DNA of 64,000 nt from Lachnospiraceae bacterium M18-1 (GCA_000403295.2 KE159605.1:1025409-1089408), one strand, 5' to 3'; shown: positions 49,934 to 59,626, numbered from the stretch's first letter. Notes: generated from the sequence alone by a model not told the origin. Numbers and translations: made by a program.

Positions 49934-52585
49934 TTATTTTACTGCAAACAAAGTCACTTCTCCCGTAATACCGGATCGGGAAGTCGGTTCCACCTTTGTC
50001 CCATAGGGATTCTGGTTGTTCGCATTTTCCCGTTCCAATGTCGTTGCGACCTCAATAGCGATCCGATTTGTCCCATCGACAATCTCTTTCGTCAGTTCAT
50101 AACGGTATTCCGGCACAATCTGAATCCCCTTGCTTATTCCATTGACAAACAATTCCACCCCTTCAGCGGCATCTGTAACAGTCAGAAAATAAGTTTTTCC
50201 CTTTTCTGCCTCAAAAGAGTTTTCATACCGTACATAACCCGAAAATTCCGGTTTTTCCTCCTGCAGTTTATCAGGTAATATTACCTTCTGCTTTTCCCGA
50301 AACGATGGGTATTCTATACTTCTGCAAATGCTTCTCTCCCACTCGCCGTTCCATTCGATTTCCTTTTCTCTGCGATATGTAGGTATCTTTTGCATTCTGT
50401 CTTTTATCGTCTCCGCCTTATCGTCTAAGACGAGCAAAGCACTTTCCCGTGGCATCAGTTCTACCGAAATCTCGTCCGTCCCCTGCTCCATCGCGAAAGC
50501 CGTATTATCCCAGGCACAATAAAGATAACGGTATCTTGTATCAGAGACTCGCATTTTTCCTTGATAAGCACTTGCCCCTTCATTCACCAGCATATAAATC
50601 CCCGTTCCATCCTTATGCTCGTAATGATAGAAACGAATCCGGTCATTAGCTGGTATGATAGAAATATCCACAGCAGACTGTTCCCTCACTACAGAAACAA
50701 GTTCCTCCAGCCGGATCAGCTTTGCTTTTTTTATTTCTTTCATTAAAATTGATGTCTTTTCCTGATCGTTACAGAGCCCTTCCGGATATTCCTCTAAAAA
50801 ATATACTTTTATCCCCTGATCGCACATTCTCCCGATCGCCTCTGCCAGCGCCGCCGTAATAAACTGATGGGCAGGAATCAGCATGACTGCATATTTCTGT
50901 CCGTTGATCTTCAGGCTTTTGTCTTCTATCCTTGTGTCGTAAGTCTCTTTTTCCGAAAACACATCCTGTGGGACAAATACATAATCAATTTGTGCGTCAT
51001 ACAGCAAATGCGCAGGCACATGGGATTCCATATATTTCCCTGTCCATTCCCCTTCTCCATGGTAGAGGATCGCAGCCGGGATCACACCGTACCCGTCACT
51101 GATCAATTCGCATATCCGATTGGTATAAGCCATAAGCTTTCCAAAGTGACGATACTGCGGATTGTTGCCATGAGCATAAAAATGGGGCGGACAGTCCGGA
51201 TCCGGGTATTCTGCCGCGGAAAACGCATGAGGGACAAAATGATTGATTCCGCGGACCATGAAATGATCCACCAGACATTTTTCCATTTGGACGCCTTCGC
51301 TCCAGCCATACGCTCCAAATATCTCGCACATGGAATTTCCATTTTTCAAAGGCTCGACCGCGGCTGCGGAAGAAGCAAGTTTTCCTAACATATAATGATA
51401 GAATTCTCCAATTCTTTTCCTGTAGGGCTCATTGATATTGACATCCTCACCCTGTGGAAAGACTTGACCGCCAATGTCGTCAATTCCGGCCATATCCTGT
51501 CCTGCAAGCCCTCTGAAATAATGTCCCAGCGATGACCCCGTCCTGGCATGCTGGTTATTATCCTCGATCAAATGTCCGATATACTGCACTCCGCGCTCCC
51601 TGCACCAATTCCCTATCTGCATGGAAAAATCCTGTTTTACCAAACTGGAGACCGCATCCATATAGGCATATCTGACCCTGGCTTTCTCCTGCTCATCCGC
51701 TTTATTTTCCCATAACAGATATAAGCTGTTCCGGTAATCCTTTCCAAGAGAATTCCGCAGCTTATCTTCCAGTTCCTGGCTCCAAGGATAATCGACGTCT
51801 CGTCCCATCTGCATGTCTTTCTCATAAATATGCCCGTTTCCCAGCTCAGGTTCATCTGAAAAGAAACCTGCGATCGTAGTACCGAAATATTTTTTATAGT
51901 GCTCATAATGAGGCTCGTATACGGCATCCAGAAGAATCTTACAGGATGGGGCACTGAGCATATTAATATAACTCCTGTGATATCCCATGTTACGTGTTAA
52001 ATGCAGCGTGTAGATCTTCCAATCTCCCTCGGGAACCTCCCATCGCATGGCACCATCCCGAATCTTTTCCGCCAGATCGGTAAATGTACCCCCGGCGGAA
52101 ACCGCGTATATGGCCAGCAGTCTGTCATCATCAAATTTCCTTGGATTCTTCTCCCCCACATATTGTTCAACATGAGTAGGGACAAACGGATCCGGATGCT
52201 CAAGTAAGCCCTCCGTTATGACAACCTTTTCCCCCGTATGGACAGGATTGATCCTGCAACATATACTCTGCCTGCACAATGCGTCCGGAGCATCCGCCAC
52301 CGCGCCATTCGCAAAACCTGTAGGAAAGTGGCTGTCGTCTAATATCCAGATCTTCATATTTCTCTTTTTCGCCTCGCCCAGGATGACATCCATATCATGC
52401 CACCATCTGTCGCCGCAGAAATCCGGATGAGGCCTGCTCTCTACACACACCGCCCCTATATTTGCTTCGTGGATCACTCTTATATACTCACGCAGCACAG
52501 ACTCGTCTTCCCCACGGAGCCATAAAAATGGAAAAATATAATTTTTCCCTATGCCATTCAACAGATCTTCCATTTTTTTGCTCAT
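49934..52585 (-). CDS. GH106-like alpha-L-rhamnosidase family protein (883 aa)
   Basis: Large TIM-barrel protein of the GH106/uncharacterised rhamnosidase-like group: FLWLRGEDESVLREYIRVIH, IGAVCVESRPHPDFCG, WWHDMDVILGEAKKRNMKIW, FSDEPELGN (acidic pair), EDNNQHARTGSSLGHYF, then AEYPDPDCPPHFYAHG; a C-terminal jelly-roll (residues ~770-880) resembles the sugar-binding domain of GH2/GH106. Assignment is by pattern; GH106 is the best fit and would agree with GH78 at the other end of the locus. Behind a regulon promoter. Confidence 0.7.
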   Translation of the reverse strand: MSKKMEDLLNGIGKNYIFPFLWLRGEDESVLREYIRVIHEANIGAVCVESRPHPDFCGDRWWHDMDVILGEAKKRNMKIWILDDSHFPTGFANGAVADAPDALCRQSICCRINPVHTGEKVVITEGLLEHPDPFVPTHVEQYVGEKNPRKFDDDRLLAIYAVSAGGTFTDLAEKIRDGAMRWEVPEGDWKIYTLHLTRNMGYHRSYINMLSAPSCKILLDAVYEPHYEHYKKYFGTTIAGFFSDEPELGNGHIYEKDMQMGRDVDYPWSQELEDKLRNSLGKDYRNSLYLLWENKADEQEKARVRYAYMDAVSSLVKQDFSMQIGNWCRERGVQYIGHLIEDNNQHARTGSSLGHYFRGLAGQDMAGIDDIGGQVFPQGEDVNINEPYRKRIGEFYHYMLGKLASSAAAVEPLKNGNSMCEIFGAYGWSEGVQMEKCLVDHFMVRGINHFVPHAFSAAEYPDPDCPPHFYAHGNNPQYRHFGKLMAYTNRICELISDGYGVIPAAILYHGEGEWTGKYMESHVPAHLLYDAQIDYVFVPQDVFSEKETYDTRIEDKSLKINGQKYAVMLIPAHQFITAALAEAIGRMCDQGIKVYFLEEYPEGLCNDQEKTSILMKEIKKAKLIRLEELVSVVREQSAVDISIIPANDRIRFYHYEHKDGTGIYMLVNEGASAYQGKMRVSDTRYRYLYCAWDNTAFAMEQGTDEISVELMPRESALLVLDDKAETIKDRMQKIPTYRREKEIEWNGEWERSICRSIEYPSFREKQKVILPDKLQEEKPEFSGYVRYENSFEAEKGKTYFLTVTDAAEGVELFVNGISKGIQIVPEYRYELTKEIVDGTNRIAIEVATTLERENANNQNPYGTKVEPTSRSGITGEVTLFAVK

Positions 52586-52607
52586 CTTTACACCTCCTTA
52601 TAGACAG

Positions 52608-52649
52608 ATTATAAAGCGGCTTATGAAATAGCGATATGTTCAGATTCGT
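52608..52649 (-). promoter_or_regulatory. Regulon promoter upstream of GH106-GH1-GH43 operon
   Basis: ACGAATCTGAACATA (box 52644-52649), 30 bases, TATAAT (52608-52613). The flanking CGTTTTTTTC...CTTTTTTCG stretch is also shared with the GPH promoter region. Confidence 0.72.
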
Positions 52650-52752
52650 TTTTTTCACTCTTTTTTCGTTTTAAACAAAACAGCTATTTATTTTTTATTT
52701 AAAAAGACGGTATTAGATATAGTTGTCTAATAATAGATTCATAAAACATACG

Positions 52753-52785
52753 AAAAAAAGTACAGGATATATCGTCCTGCACTTT
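52753..52785 (-). terminator. Terminator of the AraC regulator gene
   Basis: AAAGTGCAGGA/TCCTGTACTTT stem followed on the minus strand by TTTTTC, 34 bases past the stop codon. Confidence 0.8.
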
Positions 52786-52818
52786 CATACCATATCTTCA
52801 TTCCAGCTTATCATGAAC

Positions 52819-54084
52819 TCATGTTTCGCCTGCTAAACCATTTTTTTGATTTTGAAATGCAGCAGGTGTGACTCCCACGATCTCCCGAAACACTTTACTG
52901 AAATAATTCCGGCTGCTGAAATTCAGCAGATCGCTGATCTCCTGAATCCCTTTTGAAGTAGTAAGAAGCTGGATCTTTGCATATTCGATCTTTGCCTCTT
53001 TAATATAGTCCTGCACCTTGCAGCCTGTTTCCTTATAAAACTTTCGGGTAAAATAATACTCCGTATATCCCACATGGGCCGCTACATCGGATAAGGTAAT
53101 TTCTTTGGTAATATTCGCACGGATAAAATCGCAGCTTTTCCGGATAGCCAATGATAAAAAGGAATGCTCCTGTGTCCGACGTACCTCCTCAATAAAATCT
53201 TCCAGCATTTGACGGTTCAGCCTGACCAGACCAGTCATATGGGTGCAGGCTTCCACCTTTTGAATATAATCTGCCTCCAGCCGCTTTGCGACATAAATGG
53301 ATACACCGCCCTCGATAGCCGCCTTACAGCATTTAGATACAAAAATGATCACCGTGTTTTTCCCATCACGAAGACTGTTTCCTGTATTTGACAGCAATAA
53401 AGAACCCACATCATTGGCATCCTGCAGCATACTGGTATAATCACGATCGCCATGCTGCACACAGTTTAATAACTGTTGTTCGACAGACATTGATCGCTCC
53501 CAAATCGCACTCTGATTTTTTTCATCATCTGTCAGATTCGGATCTGCCAGATCTTTGATCCGGTCATTTTGAAACATGATGATTTCTTCCTCATAGGCAT
53601 CAAAATGCAAGTAAAGTTCTTCTGTAATGCAGTGGTGGAGCATCATGGCATACTGCCTCGCCATGGAAAAAGACATGACTGGCACTGTCTCCAGGATCCG
53701 CATCAGACGAAGTCGAGGCTGGAGCGGAAAATTCATGGCAGACAGAGCTTTTTCCACATTTTTCGGAGATGTATTGCTCAGAAAGAGTGGTCCAAACATA
53801 ACAAGGCATACCGGGGTTCCATCAGAATCGTAGTAATGTTCCGCAATCCAGACCATCCCCAGAGAATCACCGATCATAACCGGCTTTCTGCAGCCGCCTT
53901 CTATGCTGCGCAGATAATCCAGTCCATCGCTCATCTCAAGCAGATGCAGAAATTCTTTTTGATAAACACTGGTAGAATAGGATAGCTGAAAATCCTCAAC
54001 AAATCCCCACATTCCCAATTTTGACGCTGCGTAAATATGCCCCGCCAAAAGCCGCAGCCGTACCTGGCGAACAACTTCTTGCAT
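52819..54084 (-). CDS. AraC-family transcriptional regulator (421 aa)
   Basis: C-terminal double HTH: ITLSDVAAHVGYTEYYFTRK then LTTSKGIQEISDLLNF, SSRNYFSKVFREIVGVTPAAF. The N-terminal ~300 residues are a large sensor region without a clear cupin motif; parts such as MIGDSLGMVWIAEHYYD resemble PocR/helical sensors seen in Lachnospiraceae AraC proteins. Placed between the two operon groups, it is the likely activator of the four ACGA(A/T)T-N30 promoters. Start at ATG 54084 behind GGGAGG; the GTG frame start at 54099 overlaps the ribosome site. Confidence 0.88.
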   Translation of the reverse strand: MQEVVRQVRLRLLAGHIYAASKLGMWGFVEDFQLSYSTSVYQKEFLHLLEMSDGLDYLRSIEGGCRKPVMIGDSLGMVWIAEHYYDSDGTPVCLVMFGPLFLSNTSPKNVEKALSAMNFPLQPRLRLMRILETVPVMSFSMARQYAMMLHHCITEELYLHFDAYEEEIIMFQNDRIKDLADPNLTDDEKNQSAIWERSMSVEQQLLNCVQHGDRDYTSMLQDANDVGSLLLSNTGNSLRDGKNTVIIFVSKCCKAAIEGGVSIYVAKRLEADYIQKVEACTHMTGLVRLNRQMLEDFIEEVRRTQEHSFLSLAIRKSCDFIRANITKEITLSDVAAHVGYTEYYFTRKFYKETGCKVQDYIKEAKIEYAKIQLLTTSKGIQEISDLLNFSSRNYFSKVFREIVGVTPAAFQNQKNGLAGET

Positions 54085-54219
54085 AACGAGTCCTCCCACT
54101 TTCTAATCTTTTCCCATATGTTTTTTCACCAGCTAAAAGTTGATGACCTTCGTATATATCCACATGTAATATTATATCCCAACATATACAGGCAGCAATA
54201 GTTTTTTTTATAGAATATT

Positions 54220-54260
54220 AAAGATACAGGCTCACAAATATTTATTCATGAGCCTGTATT
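54220..54260 (-). terminator. Terminator of the DUF5605 operon
   Basis: ATACAGGCTCA/TGAGCCTGTAT perfect 11-bp stem with TCTTTAAT following on the minus strand, immediately after the stop codon of the 77-aa gene. Confidence 0.75.
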
Positions 54261-54261
54261 T

Positions 54262-54495
54262 TCAAATAAGATATTCCCGTATAAAGTCATAATCCCCTTC
54301 TTCGAAACAAACCTCACTCTTAGGGAATTCCTTCTGTTCCACATTGACGGCAAAAATATATCTGGATAATGTTGACTTGAGATTTAAACAATCCCCTTCC
54401 AGGGTAGTCAGTACCACCTCGCCCTTGCATCTGTTCACTGCCTTCAGAAAATGAACCGGTTCAATCTTACGTTTCAGTTTCTTCTGCACTTTCAT
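54262..54495 (-). CDS. Small hypothetical protein (77 aa)
   Basis: Starts MKVQKKLKRKIEPVHFLK after GGGAGG; continues NRCKGEVVLTTLEGDCLNLK and EVCFEEGDYDFIREYLI. A small beta-rich protein with basic N-terminus and acidic C-terminus; no family assigned with certainty. Last gene of the GH43-DUF5605 operon, 41 bases after the hydrolase stop. Confidence 0.65.
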   Translation of the reverse strand: MKVQKKLKRKIEPVHFLKAVNRCKGEVVLTTLEGDCLNLKSTLSRYIFAVNVEQKEFPKSEVCFEEGDYDFIREYLI

Positions 54496-54536
54496 CTTCT
54501 TTTTTCCTCCCATCTGATTTCGAAAAACAGCAGATG

Positions 54537-56078
54537 TCATCCCTGCCACATCCCGACTCTGCTGACCAGCAAAGCAATCCCTTCTTTTGCCGGAAGTTTT
54601 ATCCTCATCTTCCCACAGGCTTTCTCTGCCGCCGTCTGCCGTATCATCTCCCATGTATCAATGATCTCCACTTTATACTCTGTCTTTTCTTTTAAGTTCA
54701 GATCTATATAAGCAGGACGGATATGTCCAAAATATTCCAGCGAATATCCTTCTCCTTCTATTTTCATCGGTGTTGTATAAGCCATAAAATTTTCTTTTGT
54801 CACTTTATCTGCATGATCCAAAGCCTTCTGGAACAGCTTCGCTTCCCTTACCGCTTTTTCATCCTGTTCGTCCAGATTCGGATTCGTTCCCTGATATTCC
54901 GGCATCTGCCATTCTCCTGGCAGGGTATATAAAAGTTCTTTTAAAAATTCAATTCTTTTTTCACTTTCTCCATATAATTCTCCGCCTTTCGCCCACCAGA
55001 GAACTTCATCCTCCCTGTGATAGGTTTCTCCATGTGTGCAAAAGCCGCCTCTGCATATGCTCCACCAGAACCGATGCGCCATCTCAAATGCAGTCAGGCT
55101 TCCCCATGGATATGGCAGATCACCTTCATAGCCACACTCATCTATCAAGATCGGAAGGTCGTATTCCTTCCTCCAAACGGGTATCTTATTGATCTCGGAT
55201 GATTGAATCGAACAATGTGTCAGCCAAGTTCTTTTCGGAAATGGATCCAAAATATTATGTACAGCTCTTAGATGTCCATAAATATCCTTTTTGAAGAGAA
55301 GCTCTCCGTATTCATTCCAGTCACTCAATGCTTTGGAATACAATATTTCATACTCATTTGCAAGACTCCACCACAGATTCCTGTATGCCGACAGACGGGT
55401 GATACAATATTCCAGATAGATCAGGGAATCATGCTGGGATAGTTCCGCAAATCCCCACCTGTCATATGGATGGAAAAGAATCAGGTCAGCCTCGATTCCA
55501 AGATTCATCAGATCCTCTATGCTCTTATCCAGCTTTTCCCAAAATACCGGATCCGGATCATACACATCCCATGTGCCGTCTGCCTTCTTTTTAAAAGGAT
55601 AACAGTCTGGATCATTTGTATTATATGGCATGGATTTTGGAAATACACACATCCGTATCTTATTAAAAGGCGAATCCGCAAGCGTTTCTATTGTCTTCTT
55701 GCGAAGTTCTGCTGTCTGATGGATCCATGCATAGGCAGTTGTTCCAAAAGGAATAAATTTTTCCCCATCTTCATATTGAAAATGATGCCCTTTCGTAATT
55801 ACCCGGCCATGATTTTTCCCCTGGTTCGCCACACATTCAAATGTCCCTTGTATTTCATTTCCGTCAATGGAAATGTGATAATTCCACGTGCCTTCTCTGT
55901 CCGGCATAAATCTTACAATATACTCATTTCTTTTGTTTCTGAAAGCCGATACTTGTATCTGCTTATTTTCATTTTCAAAAACAGCACATCCCGCCACAAG
56001 ATCTGTTTCTCCCAGATCCTTCAATTTCAATTCAAATAAACCATATCTTTCTACTGGTTTTAGCATCTCTTTATTCAT
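54537..56078 (-). CDS. DUF5060/DUF4038/DUF5605 glycoside hydrolase, apiosidase-like (513 aa)
   Basis: N-terminal DUF5060 beta domain (about 1-75), TIM barrel of the DUF4038/GH140 apiosidase-like type with FIPFGTTAYAWIHQT, WWSLANEYEIL (acid/base Glu) and LPILIDECGYEGD (nucleophile Glu), and a C-terminal DUF5605 beta domain. GH140 releases apiose from plant polymers; here the substrate is inferred only. ATG 56076-56078 overlaps the stop of the GH43 gene (ATGAATAA) and follows GGAGG, so translation is coupled. Confidence 0.8.
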   Translation of the reverse strand: MNKEMLKPVERYGLFELKLKDLGETDLVAGCAVFENENKQIQVSAFRNKRNEYIVRFMPDREGTWNYHISIDGNEIQGTFECVANQGKNHGRVITKGHHFQYEDGEKFIPFGTTAYAWIHQTAELRKKTIETLADSPFNKIRMCVFPKSMPYNTNDPDCYPFKKKADGTWDVYDPDPVFWEKLDKSIEDLMNLGIEADLILFHPYDRWGFAELSQHDSLIYLEYCITRLSAYRNLWWSLANEYEILYSKALSDWNEYGELLFKKDIYGHLRAVHNILDPFPKRTWLTHCSIQSSEINKIPVWRKEYDLPILIDECGYEGDLPYPWGSLTAFEMAHRFWWSICRGGFCTHGETYHREDEVLWWAKGGELYGESEKRIEFLKELLYTLPGEWQMPEYQGTNPNLDEQDEKAVREAKLFQKALDHADKVTKENFMAYTTPMKIEGEGYSLEYFGHIRPAYIDLNLKEKTEYKVEIIDTWEMIRQTAAEKACGKMRIKLPAKEGIALLVSRVGMWQG

Positions 56079-57135
56079 AATCTTCAATCCTCCACTCATC
56101 AAGCCAGTCTATATAGATCATACCCCCTTCAAAACAGATGGGCAGCCACACGTAGTCTGAGATGGACGTATTTCTTCTGTGATCGTCGATCACAGCCATA
56201 TCCAGATTCAGTGTTTTGACCTTTTCACGCTCTTTTTCATCCGGTGAGAAAGCAAATTCATAATATTTTTTATATGTCTCATACTCCAGATCCATTCTGT
56301 CCGTAACCCACCTGTCCGCACAGGCAATGTACAGGTCTTTTTTTCCTTCTACCTTCAACACACAGGAAATCTGTGAATGAAAGGAAGTGTTGGATACATC
56401 TCCCCGATGTGGATTGCCAAGGACTGTAAACGGTCCGTGCCATGTGTCTGCCACCGCCGCCTCAGAAGGATTAGGCAGATACCCCGTAGTCCCGGAGGTC
56501 AGAAGATAATGCTTCCCCTTGCGAGAAAAATGTGTGATTCCTTCCCTTACATAAGGCGGTCCGATTTTCGGAAAATGGGTACTGTAATATCCCGTTACAT
56601 TTGTATAATCCGTGGTCAGATCCGCACAGATCAATTCAGAATGTACCCTTTCAAAATAGTAATATGCTTTTCCGTCCGGAGCCACTGCCAGGTCAAAATC
56701 TCCGGCACTCATATTAAGAGGACGCAGATCTTCCCGGATCAATTCATACGGACCGAGTATATCATCTGCTGTCATCACTGTCTCTGACTGGATTCCATTC
56801 TCATGCATAATCTTCATCCAGCACACATATTTTCCAGTCTCCGGATTGTAAATAATGTGCGGGCGGTCCAACATAGAGAATGGATGAAGCGAAGACTCTT
56901 CATTTTTCAGATCAGGCTGGATAATAAGCCCTTTATCTTCCCAGTTATATAAATCCTTTGACGCATAACACCTCACTCCCCATGTCCAGATACCGTTCTT
57001 TCCATCCGTTTTTTCTTTGTTTTCTCCATACCAGTAATAAGTTCCATTTATATAGATCACGGAACCTCCGTGAGCCTGGATCCTGTTTCCATTCGTATCC
57101 AGCCAAACCCGTCCGGGTGTAAAAGAATCATACAT
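56071..57135 (-). CDS. GH43-type glycosidase (354 aa)
   Basis: Single-domain five-bladed propeller: IQAHGGSVIYINGTYYWYGE (catalytic-base region), SMLDRPHIIYNPETGKYVCW, MSAGDFDLAVAPDGKAYYYF and the catalytic Glu region GPPYVREGITHFSRKGKHYL. It resembles the GH43 galactan-1,3-beta-galactosidase-like branch. First gene of the operon behind the regulon promoter at 57.2 kb. No signal peptide. Confidence 0.85.
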   Translation of the reverse strand: MYDSFTPGRVWLDTNGNRIQAHGGSVIYINGTYYWYGENKEKTDGKNGIWTWGVRCYASKDLYNWEDKGLIIQPDLKNEESSLHPFSMLDRPHIIYNPETGKYVCWMKIMHENGIQSETVMTADDILGPYELIREDLRPLNMSAGDFDLAVAPDGKAYYYFERVHSELICADLTTDYTNVTGYYSTHFPKIGPPYVREGITHFSRKGKHYLLTSGTTGYLPNPSEAAVADTWHGPFTVLGNPHRGDVSNTSFHSQISCVLKVEGKKDLYIACADRWVTDRMDLEYETYKKYYEFAFSPDEKEREKVKTLNLDMAVIDDHRRNTSISDYVWLPICFEGGMIYIDWLDEWRIEDYE

Positions 57136-57201
57136 TTTTCTTTCTCCTCCTGCTTATCAATTCATGTGATACTGCGGCCACTTTTCGTCTGATCCAATGC
57201 T

Positions 57202-57243
57202 ATTATAATAAAATCTACCATATTTAGAGAGAGCCAAATTCGT
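57202..57243 (-). promoter_or_regulatory. Regulon promoter upstream of GH43-DUF5605 operon
   Basis: ACGAAT (57238-57243), 30 bases, TATAAT (57202-57207). The box extension (TTGGCTC) is less conserved than in the other three, so regulation may be weaker or different. Confidence 0.6.
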
Positions 57244-57293
57244 GAGAAATGTATAAAAATTAGCTAATTTTTCATTTGCAGACTCCGTAGATT

Positions 57294-58640
57294 TTATGCC
57301 TGCGTTGCTGTCGTCAATTTTTTATTCCAGGAAAAGCTCAAAATACCGCCTGCCAGAATGGAAATCAAATCTGTAATTACTGCTGTATAAATAACTCCCT
57401 CCAGGCCAAACAGACCATTCAGAAGATAAAGCATCGGAATGAAAACAATTCCCTTATCCAACAGGGAAATCATTGTTGCATATCCAGCCTTCCCGGTAGA
57501 CTGCAAAAATGTTACAGCAAGCTGATACAGGCCATAAACAGGACCGATCAGCATAGATGCCACTACCATCTTCTGTCCAAGGGCAATGACCTGCTCATGG
57601 TCAATGAATGCCAGTACAAACTCCTTCCGAAAAACAAAGCAAAGTATGGTCAGTATGCTGCCCAGAATGACTGTCATAATACCGGTATTTCTTACGATCT
57701 GATGCATCCTGCCATAGTTTTTTGCCCCACAATTATAAGAAAGCGCCGGCTGCATTCCCATACAGATTCCCATCTGGATCATATTGATTAACATTCCCGC
57801 TTTTCCTGCGACTCCGTTTGCGGCAACCGCTGCAGATCCATAACTTACCAGTACATTGTTCATTAACATATGGGAGCAGCTCATCAAAATCGTGCCGCAT
57901 GCCAACGGAAGCCCCAAAGTGAATACAGGTATGATGACCTTTTTTTCAAAAGATACATCCTGCAGTTTTAAAGAAAACAGTTTCTGCTTTTTGATTACAT
58001 AATATAACAAATATGAAGCACTGATCACGTTTCCTGCAACTGTAGCAATTGCGGCTCCCCTCACTCCCATCCGCAATCCTATGATCAAGATAGGATCCAG
58101 TATAATATTTGCAATTGTCCCAATTCCATTTGCAATCATGGATTGCTTTGCTGCTCCATCTGCACGGATCAAATTCGCAAATACATTTGTAAATAAAATG
58201 ACCGGCGCCCCAAAAGCAATAATACGAAGGTAACTGACCGTATATACGATGGTATCACTGTCAGAACCAATTGCACGCGCAATTCCTGTAATATTCAAGT
58301 TAACTACTGCCAGAAAGACACAGCCGATCAGCACTGACCCATAAAAACATAGACTTGTAACCGCCCGTATCCGTCCATACTTTTTTTCTCCAAGAGAAAG
58401 CGAAACAACCGTACAGCCTCCGCTTCCAAACAGGGTACCAAGACCAGAAAGAATGCTGAACACTGGTCCACTAAGAGAAATTGCCGCTATTTTACATGGA
58501 TCATTTGTTTGTCCAATGAAATAGGTATCAGCCATATTATAAATAGTCATTACAAGCATGATCATGATTGTCGGAATACATAAATTCATAATCAACTGTT
58601 TAAAAGGGGCTTCTTTCAACATTTCTTCATTTTTCTGCAT
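57294..58640 (-). CDS. MATE-family multidrug/cation efflux transporter (448 aa)
   Basis: Twelve transmembrane segments in two homologous halves: FKQLIMNLCIPTIMIMLVMT, MADTYFIGQ, FGSGGCTVVSLSLGEKKY in the first; GLPLACGTILMSCSHMLMNN, QPALSYNCGAKNYGRM in the second. DinF/NorM-like Na+- or H+-driven drug exporter. ATG 58638-58640 behind GGAGG. Divergent from a TetR regulator whose operator covers both promoters. Confidence 0.92.
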   Translation of the reverse strand: MQKNEEMLKEAPFKQLIMNLCIPTIMIMLVMTIYNMADTYFIGQTNDPCKIAAISLSGPVFSILSGLGTLFGSGGCTVVSLSLGEKKYGRIRAVTSLCFYGSVLIGCVFLAVVNLNITGIARAIGSDSDTIVYTVSYLRIIAFGAPVILFTNVFANLIRADGAAKQSMIANGIGTIANIILDPILIIGLRMGVRGAAIATVAGNVISASYLLYYVIKKQKLFSLKLQDVSFEKKVIIPVFTLGLPLACGTILMSCSHMLMNNVLVSYGSAAVAANGVAGKAGMLINMIQMGICMGMQPALSYNCGAKNYGRMHQIVRNTGIMTVILGSILTILCFVFRKEFVLAFIDHEQVIALGQKMVVASMLIGPVYGLYQLAVTFLQSTGKAGYATMISLLDKGIVFIPMLYLLNGLFGLEGVIYTAVITDLISILAGGILSFSWNKKLTTATQA

Positions 58641-58730
58641 AATATATTCCTCCGTCCTTCCTATAAATCTGGCGCTCTGTATGATCTTTCTGGATAAATT
58701 CTCTGCATCTTGCTGCAAAGTCTTTATTTA

Positions 58731-58809
58731 ATTATAAAAATCCCCTGCTCCTCACACAACCATCAATTTCATTACATGTGTTGTGTTAATAGAAAATGCA
58801 TGGTATGAT
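58731..58809. promoter_or_regulatory. Symmetric divergent promoters and TetR operator
   Basis: Inverted repeat ACACAAC (58754-58760) / GTTGTGT (58780-58786). Each arm contains the -35 TTGTGT of one promoter: minus strand TTGTGT-N17-TATAAT (58731-58736) toward the MATE gene, plus strand TTGTGT-N17-TATGAT (58804-58809) toward tetR. A repressor bound here would block both. Confidence 0.8.
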
Positions 58810-58839
58810 TATTTCAATAAATAAAAATGGAGAATGTTT

Positions 58840-59403
58840 ATGAATACAAAACAAAATCTGCGCTTTCAGCAGACTGAACAGAATATTCGGAAAGTTTTTA
58901 CGGAATTGCTAAAAAAAGAAAAATTCGAAAAGATTACTGTCAGCAGGATATGTGAACTCTGCCAGATCAACCGATCTTCTTTTTACCTGCATTATAAAGA
59001 TGTTTATGATCTTATAGATAAAATTGAATATGATATGTCCTCCTATTTTGCACACATATTTATAGATGACAGTCCTTTAAATATGAACGAACGCTTTATA
59101 AAACTCTTCACATTCATCTTAGAAAATAAAGAGTTTTATAAAGCTTATCTGAATTCAGCGGATTGGTTCCACACAATTCATGGCATCATTCCAGAGTCCG
59201 CTCAGTTTTCACTAAACGCCTTTGCACAAAAGCTCTCTATCCAATCTTTACGCGAACTGCGCTATCATCAGGTCTTTTTTACATACGGACTTACAGCCCT
59301 GATACGTGAATGGCTGAATCAGGGCTGTCTGGAAACACCGAAAGAACTTGGTGCAATATTAAATCAAGAATATCTGCATCACTCTGTGTTGCATGATAAT
59401 TAA
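58840..59403 (+). CDS. TetR/AcrR-family transcriptional repressor (187 aa)
   Basis: N-terminal TetR HTH: NIRKVFTELLKKEKFEKITV, ICELCQINRSSFYLHYKDVY. The C-terminal helical ligand domain (TetR_C of the DhaS-like type; FILENKEFYKAYLNSADW) is intact. ATG 58840 lies seven bases after GGAG and is preferred over 58834. Regulates the divergent MATE transporter and itself, judging from the shared operator. Confidence 0.9.
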   Translation: MNTKQNLRFQQTEQNIRKVFTELLKKEKFEKITVSRICELCQINRSSFYLHYKDVYDLIDKIEYDMSSYFAHIFIDDSPLNMNERFIKLFTFILENKEFYKAYLNSADWFHTIHGIIPESAQFSLNAFAQKLSIQSLRELRYHQVFFTYGLTALIREWLNQGCLETPKELGAILNQEYLHHSVLHDN

Positions 59404-59626
59404 TTATTTTTTTCTGATAAACGGCAACGCTCCTTTATTTTTCAGAAAAATCAAAGGCTCCCACGCTGCCTTTTCTATGGATACATCCCTTTTGGATTCT
59501 TGATTACTTCTGAACCCTTCCTAACTTAAAGGATAAAAGCATCCTTAAGACATATTTACTAATATTCCATATCCTAACCCGGATAAACCGGAAAAGTTTT
59601 TTTGCATTTCCTCCAAATTTCAAGTA

